From positions 186,001 to 250,000 of the forward strand of contig JANWWC010000001.1 in NCBI GenBank assembly GCA_025056215.1: a stretch of DNA of 64,000 bases. Reading direction: 5' to 3'. Numbering within the stretch: the first letter of the stretch is position 1; each line of letters begins with the position of its first letter. Under the pieces are notes generated by a model. The model saw only the letters and a list, made by a program, of their open reading frames with translations. It ran no database searches and was not told the DNA's origin. Shown piece after piece: positions 1-8,405 of this stretch. This stretch comes from Cytophagales bacterium. Lineage in GTDB: Bacteria > Bacteroidota > Bacteroidia > Cytophagales > Flammeovirgaceae. Position numbers and translations under genes: made by a program.

Positions 1-957
1 TTCTTTAAGGGTGGTTTTCGCTTATTTAAGCCGAAGGATATTATTCCTCCTACAGAAAAAGAACTTATTCTCAATGAATTAGATAAGCTTCCAGCATCCT
101 GTAAAATTCATACACAAAAAAATTATGAACTCTATATTGCTACAGCCGATTTAATTCCTAACATATTAAACGAAATTGGACGCTTGCGAGAAATTACTTT
201 TCGCGAAGTAGGGGAGGGCTCTAATAAAAAAGTGGATTTAGATGAGTTCGACTTATATTATCATCATCTTTTCTTATTTGACAGAGAAAAAGAGCAAATT
301 GTAGGGGCTTATCGCATGGGAAAAGGAAACGATATTTTCAATAAATATGGTAAAAAAGGCTTTTATGTAAATAGTTTGTTTAAGTTTGATAAAAGTTTCG
401 AGCCTATCTTTCGTCAGTCTATTGAGTTAGGGCGCTCTTTTATTGTAAAAGAATACCAAGCCAAGCCGCTTTCATTGTTTATTTTGTGGAAAGGACTGTT
501 ATATTTCTTACTTACAAATCCAGAATATAAATACTTACTCGGTCCTGTCAGTATTAGCAATTCTTACTCTCATGTTTCAAAGAGCTTGCTCATTGAGTTT
601 ATCAAACAGCATTATTACGATGAAAATTTGGCCAAACTTGTTCAACCTCGCAAAGATTTCGAACCTAACTTTGAAAATTTGGACACCGAAATATTAGCAG
701 AAAAATATTTTAAAGACAAAGATATGACCGAGTTAGACAAACTCATTGGAGAAATAGAACAACATCGACAGCGTATTCCTGTACTTTTAAAAAAATACAT
801 CAAACAAAATGCAAAAATTATCAGCTTTAACATTGACCCAAAATTTAATGATGCTCTTGACGGACTGATGATTTTAGACTTAAAAAACCTTCCAGAAGAG
901 ACTATTAATAGCTTGAAAAAGGAAATGAATATTCAAATCGCTAAGTTTGATAGGTAA
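1..957 (+). CDS. C-terminal part of an OlsF/GlsB-like aminolipid N-acyltransferase (left-truncated)
   Basis: The reading frame is open to the left edge, so only the last 318 residues are visible. The visible part looks like the OlsB/hemolysin-type GNAT-fold acyltransferase: a DREKEQIVGAYRMG strand near the start and an LLGPVSISNSYS motif near residue 190. In Bacteroidota this domain usually follows an N-terminal PlsC-type acyltransferase. In OlsF/Gls-type enzymes the GNAT half attaches a hydroxy-fatty acid to the amino group of ornithine or glycine, and the PlsC half adds the second acyl chain, giving phosphorus-free membrane lipids. The missing N-terminus lies outside the window, so the fusion is inferred from family knowledge. 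A strong terminator follows directly. Confidence 0.7.
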   Translation, partial: FFKGGFRLFKPKDIIPPTEKELILNELDKLPASCKIHTQKNYELYIATADLIPNILNEIGRLREITFREVGEGSNKKVDLDEFDLYYHHLFLFDREKEQIVGAYRMGKGNDIFNKYGKKGFYVNSLFKFDKSFEPIFRQSIELGRSFIVKEYQAKPLSLFILWKGLLYFLLTNPEYKYLLGPVSISNSYSHVSKSLLIEFIKQHYYDENLAKLVQPRKDFEPNFENLDTEILAEKYFKDKDMTELDKLIGEIEQHRQRIPVLLKKYIKQNAKIISFNIDPKFNDALDGLMILDLKNLPEETINSLKKEMNIQIAKFDR

Positions 958-981
958 GCAATTGCTACGACATAGCCCAAT

Positions 982-1007
982 AAGCGAGTAAAAGCTCGCT
1001 TTTTTAG
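982..1007 (+). terminator. Rho-independent terminator of the acyltransferase gene
   Basis: A 7-bp perfect stem, AAGCGAG paired with CTCGCTT, encloses the 6-nt loop TAAAAG and runs into a T-rich tract. It sits 25 nt after the stop codon and ends the incoming transcription unit before cheR. Confidence 0.85.
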
Positions 1008-1096
1008 TTTTTTTAACAGAGTTTCTTAGAATTTCAAAAAAAATTATAAGTTTTTCCATAAATTTGAACTTAAATAATTAATGCACTTGTGTTATT

Positions 1097-1942
1097 ATGT
1101 TTCCAGAGCAAACCCAACAGGATGATATTGAAATTGCTGATATCCGCAAGCTCACGCAACTTATCAAAGATAAGTATGGATATGACTTTAAGGATTACGC
1201 AATGTCTTCTTTTAAAAGAAGAATCAAGCGCGTTATTGAAATTTACAAATTCAAATCGGTAGATGCTCTTATCCAGAGGTTGGACACTCAGCCTTCATTT
1301 TTTGAAGAATTCGTTTCCGAAATCACAGTAAACGTTACGGAAATGTTTCGAGATCCTACCTTCTGGAAAGCTCTTAGAGACCAAATTATTCCAAGTATTC
1401 TTCTAAACCATAACAAAATTAGCATTTGGCATGCCGGTTGTTCTTCAGGTGAAGAAGTTTTTTCGATGAATATTCTTCTTTCTGAAATGGGTATCCTCGA
1501 TAAAGCAAAAATTATCGCTACAGATATTGATACTTCTATTATTGAAAAAGCAAAAAAAGGAGCTATCAATATCAAAAATATGGAAGTTAATATTAAAAAT
1601 TATCAACGATTTGGAGGAGTTGCCTCTTTAGACAAATACTACAAAGAAGTAGATAATATAGCTTATATTAATCGAGAATTGGTAGATTCTGTTTCTTGGC
1701 GCAAGCATGATTTAGTTCAAGGCCCTGTCTTTTCTAAATTTGATTTAATTTTATGCCGTAATGTAATGATTTATTTTAATCAAACATTACAAAATAACGT
1801 CCTTTACAAATTACACGAAAGTTTGTTTAAATACGGTTATTTAGCAATTGGCTCTAAAGAATCGCTGATTTGGTGTGATATTGCTAATAAATTTATTGTA
1901 GTGAATAATGAAGAAAAAATCTATAAAAAAATTAAGGACTAA
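1097..1942 (+). CDS. cheR: CheR-type protein-glutamate O-methyltransferase
   Basis: 281 residues, full length for the family. An all-helical N-terminal domain (about 1-85) ends in VNVTEMFRDP. The SAM-binding domain follows, with HAGCSSGEEVFSM at about 112-124, the ATDID strand at about 141-145 and DLILCRNVMIYF near 217-228. CheR methylates receptor glutamates with S-adenosylmethionine, which resets receptor sensitivity. A TAAATTTG sequence (1059-1066), like a Bacteroidota -7 box, lies 31 nt upstream, but no TTG partner is seen at the right distance. The stop overlaps the cheB start as TAATG, so the two are translationally coupled. No receptor, CheA or CheW is nearby, so the substrate is unknown. 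Confidence 0.93.
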   Translation: MFPEQTQQDDIEIADIRKLTQLIKDKYGYDFKDYAMSSFKRRIKRVIEIYKFKSVDALIQRLDTQPSFFEEFVSEITVNVTEMFRDPTFWKALRDQIIPSILLNHNKISIWHAGCSSGEEVFSMNILLSEMGILDKAKIIATDIDTSIIEKAKKGAINIKNMEVNIKNYQRFGGVASLDKYYKEVDNIAYINRELVDSVSWRKHDLVQGPVFSKFDLILCRNVMIYFNQTLQNNVLYKLHESLFKYGYLAIGSKESLIWCDIANKFIVVNNEEKIYKKIKD

Positions 1943-2565
1943 TGCCCAAGTTTAGTTTGTTAAGTCCAAAATATAAAGCAGTAGTAATTGGAGGCTCCGC
2001 TGGCAGTTTCCAGCCTATTACCAAAATACTTTCGGAAATTCCTAAAAGCTTTCCGCTACCTATTTTTTTATGTCTCCACCGATTAAAACATGTAAGACAC
2101 GGATTTGTGGAAGCTCTTTCTATTAAAAGTAACAAACCGATTGTAGAACCTACAGATAAAGAAACTATTAAACGCGGACAAGTATACCTAGCTCCCGCTA
2201 ACTATCACCTATCTATAGAATTGGGCAATACGATTTCTATCTCTACAGAAGAACTCGTTAATAATTCTCGTCCTGCTATTGATATTATGTTCGAGAGCGC
2301 TTCTTATGCGTACAAAGATAAATTAATTAGTATTCTTCTTTCAGGCGCAAATAAAGATGGAGCTTATGGCATGTTAAAAACTAAGCAGCGTGGAGGTCTT
2401 ACAATCGTGCAAGACCCTGAAGAAAGCATGATCAATACTATGCCTAATGCAGCACTTGCTTCTACTCAAATTGATTATATCCTCAAAACAGATGAAATAG
2501 TAGAACTTTTTTTAGAACTTGATTCAATTTTAAAGGCTCATGAAAATCTCAAAGAGAGTTATTAA
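1942..2565 (+). CDS. cheB: CheB-type protein-glutamate methylesterase, catalytic domain only
   Basis: 207 residues containing only the CheB esterase domain; the usual N-terminal receiver domain is absent. The expected triad is visible: Ser19 in IGGSAGS, His46 in LCLHRLKH and Asp139 in SGANKDGAYG. A typical QDPEESMINTMPNAAL segment follows. It should hydrolyse receptor glutamate methyl esters and counteract the coupled CheR. Because the receiver is missing, its activity cannot be set by direct phosphorylation as in enteric CheB. The 3' end overlaps the next gene by 26 nt, giving a tight three-gene operon. Confidence 0.9.
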   Translation: MPKFSLLSPKYKAVVIGGSAGSFQPITKILSEIPKSFPLPIFLCLHRLKHVRHGFVEALSIKSNKPIVEPTDKETIKRGQVYLAPANYHLSIELGNTISISTEELVNNSRPAIDIMFESASYAYKDKLISILLSGANKDGAYGMLKTKQRGGLTIVQDPEESMINTMPNAALASTQIDYILKTDEIVELFLELDSILKAHENLKESY

Positions 2566-3337
2566 CATCTTTTTAGGAGGATTGCTTATTGTGATAGGAA
2601 TTATTTCAGCAATTCAACTGTATTTCTTACCTAAAACTATTTTATGGAAATTAGGAATTCCCGGAAATATTCCTCTAACACAGGCATATACTGCCAGCAT
2701 ACCACTTTATATTTCATTAGGATTTTTTGCTTTAATAGCTTTTTTACTCATTTACTTGATGAATGAGCGTCTCAATAGTCAAGATAAAGCAGAAGTAATT
2801 TACGTGGAGCGGCGCGTTGTAAGCACTAATCAACAACAACAAAACCAAGAAGAAGAAAAAAGTGTACACGCTCGCATTCAACGCCTTAAAACGGTAAGAC
2901 TTTACGCAGCAGGGAGTGAAACCGTATTAGCGCAAATGCTCAGCCAAATTTGCAAAGAACTCGAAATAGGAGTAGGAATTTTATATAAAACTGTTCATGA
3001 AAATGGTATTCGATATTTAGAATTTTTGTCAGGCTTTGCTTATGAAAAGCCTGACAGTAAAAGTTTTAGAATTGAATTTGGTGAAGGACTTACCGGACAA
3101 GTAGCTAAATCAGCTAAACCAATTGTAATTAACGATGTACCAGCAGGCTACATAGAGATTTATTCTGGTCTTGGCAAAGCTACCGCCAAAAGCATGGCAA
3201 TTTATCCTATTCTGAATCATTCTCAAGCTACAGTAATTGGTGTTTTGGAAGTCGCTTCTTTTTTGACGCTTACAGAAGCTGATGCAGAATACCTTAAGCA
3301 AGCTTCAGAATTGCTAGCGATAGAAATGTTGAGCTAA
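2540..3337 (+). CDS. Two-TM membrane protein with a cytoplasmic GAF domain
   Basis: 265 residues. Two hydrophobic segments (about 8-30 and 52-75) are followed by a short charged linker rich in Gln and Glu and a GAF domain (about 125-265; GEGLTGQVAKSAKPIVINDV is typical of GAF). There is no kinase, cyclase or MCP signalling domain. It is the third gene of the cheR-cheB operon, overlapping cheB by 26 nt, which suggests it is the sensory or modified partner of the methylation pair. That link is inferred from context only. Confidence 0.8.
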   Translation: MKISKRVINIFLGGLLIVIGIISAIQLYFLPKTILWKLGIPGNIPLTQAYTASIPLYISLGFFALIAFLLIYLMNERLNSQDKAEVIYVERRVVSTNQQQQNQEEEKSVHARIQRLKTVRLYAAGSETVLAQMLSQICKELEIGVGILYKTVHENGIRYLEFLSGFAYEKPDSKSFRIEFGEGLTGQVAKSAKPIVINDVPAGYIEIYSGLGKATAKSMAIYPILNHSQATVIGVLEVASFLTLTEADAEYLKQASELLAIEMLS

Positions 3338-3359
3338 ACTTTTTTAACTATTTACAACA

Positions 3360-4232
3360 ATGTTTTTGAACGTTCATAACGAAACAGATACATTAAAAGC
3401 AGTAATAGTAGGAACTGCTCTTGATGGAAGAAAAGTCTCTCCAGGCAACAATCCTAAGGTGAGAGAACATATCGAAAAAGGCACAATGCCTACTGAAGAA
3501 CAACTACAAGAACAATTAGATGAGTTTTGCAATGTTCTTCAGGCAAGAGGAGTAACCGTGTTTCGCCCTCAAAATCTACCAGAAACAGGGCAAATCTTTA
3601 CAAGAGATTTAGGTTTCGTTATTGGAAATACTTTTGTAAAAGGAAATTTGCTGCGTCAAAATAGAAGGGTCGAATATGAAGGATTGCAGTATATTGTACA
3701 ACAAATTCCTGAGTCTCACATATTAATAGCTCCAGAGGAAATTATATTAGAAGGAGGGGATATCGTTTTATATAACCAGTACGTATTTGTAGGAATTGGC
3801 GACCGCACCCAAGAAAAGGGTTATCAGTTTTTAAAAGAGCATTTTGAACCACAAAAGCAAGTGATTCCGCTATATATTCGCGCTACTGACGACCCCCGCA
3901 CTAACGTGTTACACTTAGATTGCGCATTTCAGCCTGTAGGAAAGGATTGTGCCATTATTTACGAAGAAGGTTTTGTGAAACGACCTGATATTTTGTATCA
4001 GCTGTTTCCTTCTGAAAAACTGATTCGTGTTTCATCTGATGAGATGTACGAAATGTTTCCAAACATATTTTCAATCTCACCTTCTACGGTGGTTATCGAA
4101 CGCAATTTTAGAAGGCTTCGCGATGAACTTCACAAGCGAAATATAAATACTCTTGAAGTAAGCTTTGACCAAGTAAGCAAATTGGGAGGACTTTTAAGGT
4201 GTTCGACATTACCTCTTAAGAGAACTCCTTAA
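3360..4232 (+). CDS. Amidinotransferase / arginine deiminase-superfamily enzyme
   Basis: 290 residues of the guanidino-modifying pentein fold. Visible active-site signatures are FTRDLGFVIG (about 78-87), ILEGGDIVLY (about 128-137), the catalytic His in NVLHLDCAFQP (about 183-193) and the C-terminal catalytic Cys in GGLLRCSTLPL. The family includes dimethylarginine dimethylaminohydrolases, arginine deiminases and glycine amidinotransferases. The substrate cannot be assigned from sequence alone; the short length argues against a classical arginine deiminase. It follows the che operon by 22 nt and may be co-transcribed. The last codons include an inverted repeat (CTCTTAAG ... CTTAAGAG, 4213-4235) without a T-run. 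Confidence 0.8.
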   Translation: MFLNVHNETDTLKAVIVGTALDGRKVSPGNNPKVREHIEKGTMPTEEQLQEQLDEFCNVLQARGVTVFRPQNLPETGQIFTRDLGFVIGNTFVKGNLLRQNRRVEYEGLQYIVQQIPESHILIAPEEIILEGGDIVLYNQYVFVGIGDRTQEKGYQFLKEHFEPQKQVIPLYIRATDDPRTNVLHLDCAFQPVGKDCAIIYEEGFVKRPDILYQLFPSEKLIRVSSDEMYEMFPNIFSISPSTVVIERNFRRLRDELHKRNINTLEVSFDQVSKLGGLLRCSTLPLKRTP

Positions 4233-4320
4233 GAGTTAATAAGTTCAAAAAACGTTTTATGTAGAGTCAAAAATCGTATCATTTGCAGATGCAGTTAAGC
4301 TGAAAGGAGTTCCATGCTTC

Positions 4321-5157
4321 TTATTCGAAAAATTTTTGCTTTTTTAGCCAACTTTCAAGGATAAGTTCATCCGTCTTTCCATAATTCTGACGAACAAATT
4401 CCAACACCTCTGACTTAAGCTTTTCTTCTTCTACGTGTTGTAAGAAAGACTTTATAGATAGTAAATCTTTAAAAATTTGATCGTCAGATGCAAACAACGG
4501 TTCAAAACGAGCGAGCTCTTTTTTTTCTTTCGTAGTTTTATCAAAATAAATGAGTTCGCATTGCTTGACATGATGTGGATTGATAGCGACGCTATCATTG
4601 GTGAGAATAAATTTTTTGTCGAAAATCAACCAATTGTTTTCGTAGGATGAGACTCTTTTATATATAGACTGATCTTCATAATAATACCGAATGGCTATAA
4701 TCCGATTAGAGTCAAGTTGAAAACTTTTAGAAGATAGCTTTACAATAAAAGTATCTCCTAAGAATAAAAACTTACCTTTTCCGAAATATGCTTGCAAGTC
4801 AGTTATTTCATGGTCAGAAGAGTGGCGAGTACTCAGTTGTCGATTAGTGACGGTGGGTACTAGAACATCATTTACAAACGCAATGAGTTCATTTTTGGAA
4901 GGTTCTTTTTTAAGAGTGTGCCCATCGATTATTTTTCTTCCCGCATGTTTGTCCAACACTACTGCGTATGAACTTGTGGAGAAAAAGCGAAGTTTGTCAC
5001 TGCTTTTAAGAGTACTTCCTTTTTCTAAATCTTGTTGAGCGGTCAGATTACGTATTTTCCCCGATACTTGTAACACATAATAATCTTGTCCCAAGAGTTT
5101 TTTAAAGCTGACGCTGAATAGTACTAAAAAAAATATGATTTTCATAATAAAAAACAT
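4321..5157 (-). CDS. Exported protein of unknown function
   Basis: 278 residues with a clear signal peptide (MKIIFFLVLFSVS, cleavage likely near LLGQ-DYYV). The second Met (start at 5145) is an equally good start. The mature part begins with a short beta-rich segment (residues about 27-85, with KGSTLKSSDKLRFFS), then a polar region without recognisable enzyme motifs and a Lys/Glu-rich helical tail. I do not recognise the family. It stands alone, divergent from the gene at 5217. Export to the periplasm or surface is the only supported inference. Confidence 0.75.
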   Translation of the reverse strand: MFFIMKIIFFLVLFSVSFKKLLGQDYYVLQVSGKIRNLTAQQDLEKGSTLKSSDKLRFFSTSSYAVVLDKHAGRKIIDGHTLKKEPSKNELIAFVNDVLVPTVTNRQLSTRHSSDHEITDLQAYFGKGKFLFLGDTFIVKLSSKSFQLDSNRIIAIRYYYEDQSIYKRVSSYENNWLIFDKKFILTNDSVAINPHHVKQCELIYFDKTTKEKKELARFEPLFASDDQIFKDLLSIKSFLQHVEEEKLKSEVLEFVRQNYGKTDELILESWLKKQKFFE

Positions 5158-5216
5158 TTTCTAAACATTAAACAAAAATCGTGTTAATTTCATCGTAGTT
5201 TACGAAAAAAATTCTA

Positions 5217-5675
5217 ATGAACTGGAATATTCTCAGTGGATATATTCTTACAGCAGCTCTTAGTGGGCTAAAATTTATTTTCGGACCTATTACAGGATAT
5301 AGTATAGGACTTTCTTTGTTTGAAACTTCGCTTTGTACAGCTTTAGGTATGATAACAACGGTTTGGCTAATAAGCATAGCAGGCAGAAAAATACACAATT
5401 TTTTTATTCCTAAAAATCGCAAATTATTTACATCTCGCAACCGCATGATTATCCGAATATGGAGACGCTACGGAATTTGGGGAGTTGCTTTTTTTACTCC
5501 TCTCATTCTCACACCTATAGGCGGAACGATTATCGCTGTTTCTTTAGGAGAGCGATATACTAAAATATTGCCTTATATGTCTGTAAGTGCTTTTTTTTGG
5601 GCGTTTATTTTTAGTTATGCAGTGTATCAACTCGGAGGCAACTTGAATAAAATTTTAGAATTACTACCATTTTAG
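5217..5675 (+). CDS. Small polytopic membrane protein (small multidrug export / DedA-like)
   Basis: 152 residues with about four hydrophobic segments. The central RRYGIWGVAFFTPLILTPIG segment, with its Gly/Pro-rich TPLILTPIGG stretch, resembles the small multidrug export and DedA-type membrane proteins. The substrate is unknown. It ends 2 nt before the RlmI-like methyltransferase, so the two are likely one operon; I see no functional link between them. Confidence 0.7.
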   Translation: MNWNILSGYILTAALSGLKFIFGPITGYSIGLSLFETSLCTALGMITTVWLISIAGRKIHNFFIPKNRKLFTSRNRMIIRIWRRYGIWGVAFFTPLILTPIGGTIIAVSLGERYTKILPYMSVSAFFWAFIFSYAVYQLGGNLNKILELLPF

Positions 5676-5677
5676 AA

Positions 5678-6844
5678 ATGAAAAAACTTCTTCTAAAGAA
5701 AGGAAAAGAAAGAGCGCTTTACAATCGACATCCTTGGATTTTTTCAGGAGCTGTGAAAGACCTGCCTAACTCAGAAAACGGGGAAATTGTGCAAATATTC
5801 GATTATCAACAACAGCTATTAGGATATGGTTTTTTTTCTCCTAAGAATCAAATTGTTTGCAGAGTGTTTGAATTCACATCTTATCCCATAACGATTGATA
5901 AACAGTATTGGTTTCATAAAATTCAAAGAGCTTTTGGATTAAGAAAGCAACTCATCGATTTTCAAACTACTAACTGTTTTCGTTTATTACATGCGGAAGG
6001 AGATTTTTTCCCTGGTGTTATTGCCGATGTGTATAACCAAACGGTTGTTTTGCAGATTCTAATTCGAGGAACAGAGCTCATTCTTGAAAGCATTGTAGAA
6101 GCTCTCTTAAAGCTCGGATTTCAATATATCTACTTAAAAACTAAAGATGTATCTCACTCCATAGAAAAAATTCAAACTGACTCCGGTTGGATAGGAAATA
6201 TAGGTACTACTATTATAGAAGTTAAAGAAAACAATATCGTATTTAAGGTAGATATTGCAGAAGGACAAAAAACGGGTTTTTTTCTCGACCAACGAGATGC
6301 TCGACGTTTAGTAAAAGAATACGCATTTGGAAAGACCGTTTTAAATGCTTTTAGCTATACAGGAGGATTTAGTGCATATGCGCTTTGTGGAGGAGCTGTT
6401 CTCGTGCATTCGGTAGATTCTTCTAAAGCAGCTATTCAACTAGCAAAAGAAAATATGTTATTAAATGGGTTTTCAGCACATGAGGCTTTTTGTGAAGATG
6501 TATTTGATTTTCTCAAACAAACTCATCATCAATACGATATGATTATTCTCGACCCTCCAGCATTCGCAAAAACCGCTAAAGCCGTATCAAATGCGGCACG
6601 AGGATATAAAGAGCTCAATTTAAAGGCGTTTCAAAAAATAAAGTCAGGGGGCATTGTAGCGACTTTCTCGTGTTCACAAAAAATTGATAAAGAGCTTTTT
6701 AGAAAAATTGTTTTCGCTGCAGCTGCAGATGCTCGACGAAATGTTAGAATCCTACATCAAACAACTCAGCCCCCAGACCATCCTATCAATATTTTTCACC
6801 CAGAGAATGAATATTTAAAGGGACTTTTTTTATATGTAGAATAA
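5678..6844 (+). CDS. RlmI-like class I SAM-dependent rRNA methyltransferase
   Basis: 388 residues. An N-terminal PUA domain (about 1-70, with YNRHPWIFSGAV) is followed by an RlmI-type linker and a Rossmann methyltransferase domain: FFLDQRDARRL at about 204-214, SYTGGFSAYALCGGA, and the catalytic-loop motif IILDPPAFAK. RlmI makes 5-methylcytosine in 23S rRNA; the exact target base here is inferred from the family. GGIVATFSCSQ near the end fits the C5-methyltransferase group. It starts 2 nt after the upstream membrane-protein gene. Confidence 0.88.
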   Translation: MKKLLLKKGKERALYNRHPWIFSGAVKDLPNSENGEIVQIFDYQQQLLGYGFFSPKNQIVCRVFEFTSYPITIDKQYWFHKIQRAFGLRKQLIDFQTTNCFRLLHAEGDFFPGVIADVYNQTVVLQILIRGTELILESIVEALLKLGFQYIYLKTKDVSHSIEKIQTDSGWIGNIGTTIIEVKENNIVFKVDIAEGQKTGFFLDQRDARRLVKEYAFGKTVLNAFSYTGGFSAYALCGGAVLVHSVDSSKAAIQLAKENMLLNGFSAHEAFCEDVFDFLKQTHHQYDMIILDPPAFAKTAKAVSNAARGYKELNLKAFQKIKSGGIVATFSCSQKIDKELFRKIVFAAAADARRNVRILHQTTQPPDHPINIFHPENEYLKGLFLYVE

Positions 6845-6917
6845 AACAATTTATTTGAATATCAAACAAAACTTCTGCTTTTTTCTCTTAGCTTTGTGAG
6901 ACAAATGTAAGGTTAAT

Positions 6918-7493
6918 ATGGAAATTATTGAAAGTACTTGCGTACCATTGCCTATCGAAAATATTGACACAGACCAAATTATTCCAGCTCGCTTCTTGAA
7001 AGCCACTACGCGCGAAGGATTCGGCGAAAACTTGTTTAGAGACTGGCGTTTTCACAGCGATAATACTCCTAAAAAGGATTTTGTGCTCAACAATCCTATT
7101 TATAAAGGCAGGATTTTAGTAGCAGGAAAAAATTTCGGCTGTGGCTCTAGCCGCGAACATGCTGCATGGGCTTTAAAAGATTATGGATTTGATGTAGTAA
7201 TTTCTAGTTTCTTTGCTGATATTTTTAAAAATAACGCTCTCAACAACAGTGTTTTACCTGTAGTAGTATCTCAATCTTTTTTAGACAAGCTTTTAACACT
7301 TGTTCAAGAAAACCCACAAACTGTTGTTAGAGTAGATTTACCTGCAGAGACAGTTTCTGTTTTAGGGACTGATCTCTTAGAAACCTTCGAAATTAACCCT
7401 TATAAAAAATTATGTCTTATCAAAGGGTACGACGATATAGATTATTTACTGAGCTTGAAACCAGAAATTGAAAAGTTCGAAGCATCTCGTTAG
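6918..7493 (+). CDS. leuD: 3-isopropylmalate dehydratase small subunit
   Basis: 191 residues, normal length. Diagnostic motifs are [14 protein letters not shown] at the N-terminus and [15 protein letters not shown] in the swivel domain. With LeuC it interconverts 2- and 3-isopropylmalate in leucine biosynthesis. LeuC, which carries the iron-sulfur cluster, is not in this window, nor are leuA or leuB. A TAGCTTTG box (6889-6896) of the Bacteroidota -7 type lies 21 nt upstream, without a well-placed -33 TTG. The next gene starts 2 nt after the stop and is probably co-transcribed. Confidence 0.95.
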   Translation: MEIIESTCVPLPIENIDTDQIIPARFLKATTREGFGENLFRDWRFHSDNTPKKDFVLNNPIYKGRILVAGKNFGCGSSREHAAWALKDYGFDVVISSFFADIFKNNALNNSVLPVVVSQSFLDKLLTLVQENPQTVVRVDLPAETVSVLGTDLLETFEINPYKKLCLIKGYDDIDYLLSLKPEIEKFEASR

Positions 7494-7495
7494 TT

Positions 7496-8020
7496 ATGGA
7501 CGCTTTTATCGAAATAACCAAAATTGTTTTACCTTCTCTTATAGTTTTGTATGGCATGTTTTTGGTAGTCAAATCCTTTTTAGAAAAATACTACGAAACT
7601 TCTCTTGCCAAAATTCGGTTAGAAACGCATGAACAAACGCTTTCTTTAAGGCTACAGGCATATGAAAGAATGGTAATCTTTTTAGAAAGAATTAAGCCTA
7701 ATCATCTTATTACAAGATTAAGCGATACCGATTTGGATGCGATCGCTTTTCAAAGCTATCTCGTAATGAACATTCGAGAAGAATATAATCACAATCTTTC
7801 TCAGCAAGTTTATATGAGCAATGAAGCATGGAATTTGATTACAGTTGCTTATGAAGAGATAATTTCACTTATCAATCGTTCTGCAGAAGGACTATCTTCA
7901 CAAAACAAGGCAATCGATTTAGCAAAAAATATTCTTGATAATTACGCATCAGCGCAGCACTATCCTATTGAAACCGCTATTCTGTATCTCAAAAATGAAG
8001 TTAGAGAATTATATCAATAA
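7496..8020 (+). CDS. Conserved Bacteroidota protein with one N-terminal TM helix, unknown function
   Basis: 174 residues. A single hydrophobic helix (about 9-27) is followed by a polar, mostly helical cytoplasmic domain (LRLQAYERMVIFLERIKP; VYMSNEAWNLI). The arrangement recalls a family seen widely in Bacteroidota without known function (DUF7935-like; the name is tentative). It is placed 2 nt after leuD, but nothing in the protein points to amino-acid metabolism. Confidence 0.8.
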   Translation: MDAFIEITKIVLPSLIVLYGMFLVVKSFLEKYYETSLAKIRLETHEQTLSLRLQAYERMVIFLERIKPNHLITRLSDTDLDAIAFQSYLVMNIREEYNHNLSQQVYMSNEAWNLITVAYEEIISLINRSAEGLSSQNKAIDLAKNILDNYASAQHYPIETAILYLKNEVRELYQ

Positions 8021-8405
8021 ATCTTTCAAACAAAATTTATTATGTTACTTGAGCATTCTTGTATTCGAGTATGCTTTTCAAAAAGTTCACCTTGTTGATA
8101 TGTTTTGCAGGGTGTTATGAAGTATTACATGCGTAAGCTTCTCAGTTTAGTCAATTTTATGCACATTTTGTATGTGAATCTTCTTTTACTGGCTCAGTCA
8201 GCGTACACTACTCGCATAGAGAGCATTTACGGAAACCAATGAAAAATGTTGAAGGTTTACTACTTGTTATTTCTTAAAAGTCATCAGTTCTTTAATGAAA
8301 ATGGAGCAAACAAGATAAAGCCACAAAAATGTTTCCCAAAGTTTCCATTTCATATCCCTGATAAAAAAGGCAATAATCACGATTAAAGATTTGTAGTAAA
8401 CTTTT
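8021..8405. other. 385-bp intergenic stretch with short signal-peptide-like and TM-like ORFs
   Basis: No full gene is visible. On the plus strand, 8071-8136 encodes 21 residues with a lipobox-like start (LLICFAGC) and then stops, and 8117-8242 encodes 41 residues with a signal-peptide-like core (VNLLLLAQSAYT). On the minus strand, directly after argS, 8267-8353 encodes a 28-residue, single-TM-like peptide, and that frame stays open upstream into the end of argS. These could be remnants of a lost exported protein or chance ORFs in AT-rich DNA. I do not call any of them as genes. Confidence 0.4.

Noticed and set aside
4213-4235. Terminator at the end of the amidinotransferase-like gene
   Set aside because: The stem CTCTTAAG/CTTAAGAG lies partly inside the coding sequence and has no T-run.
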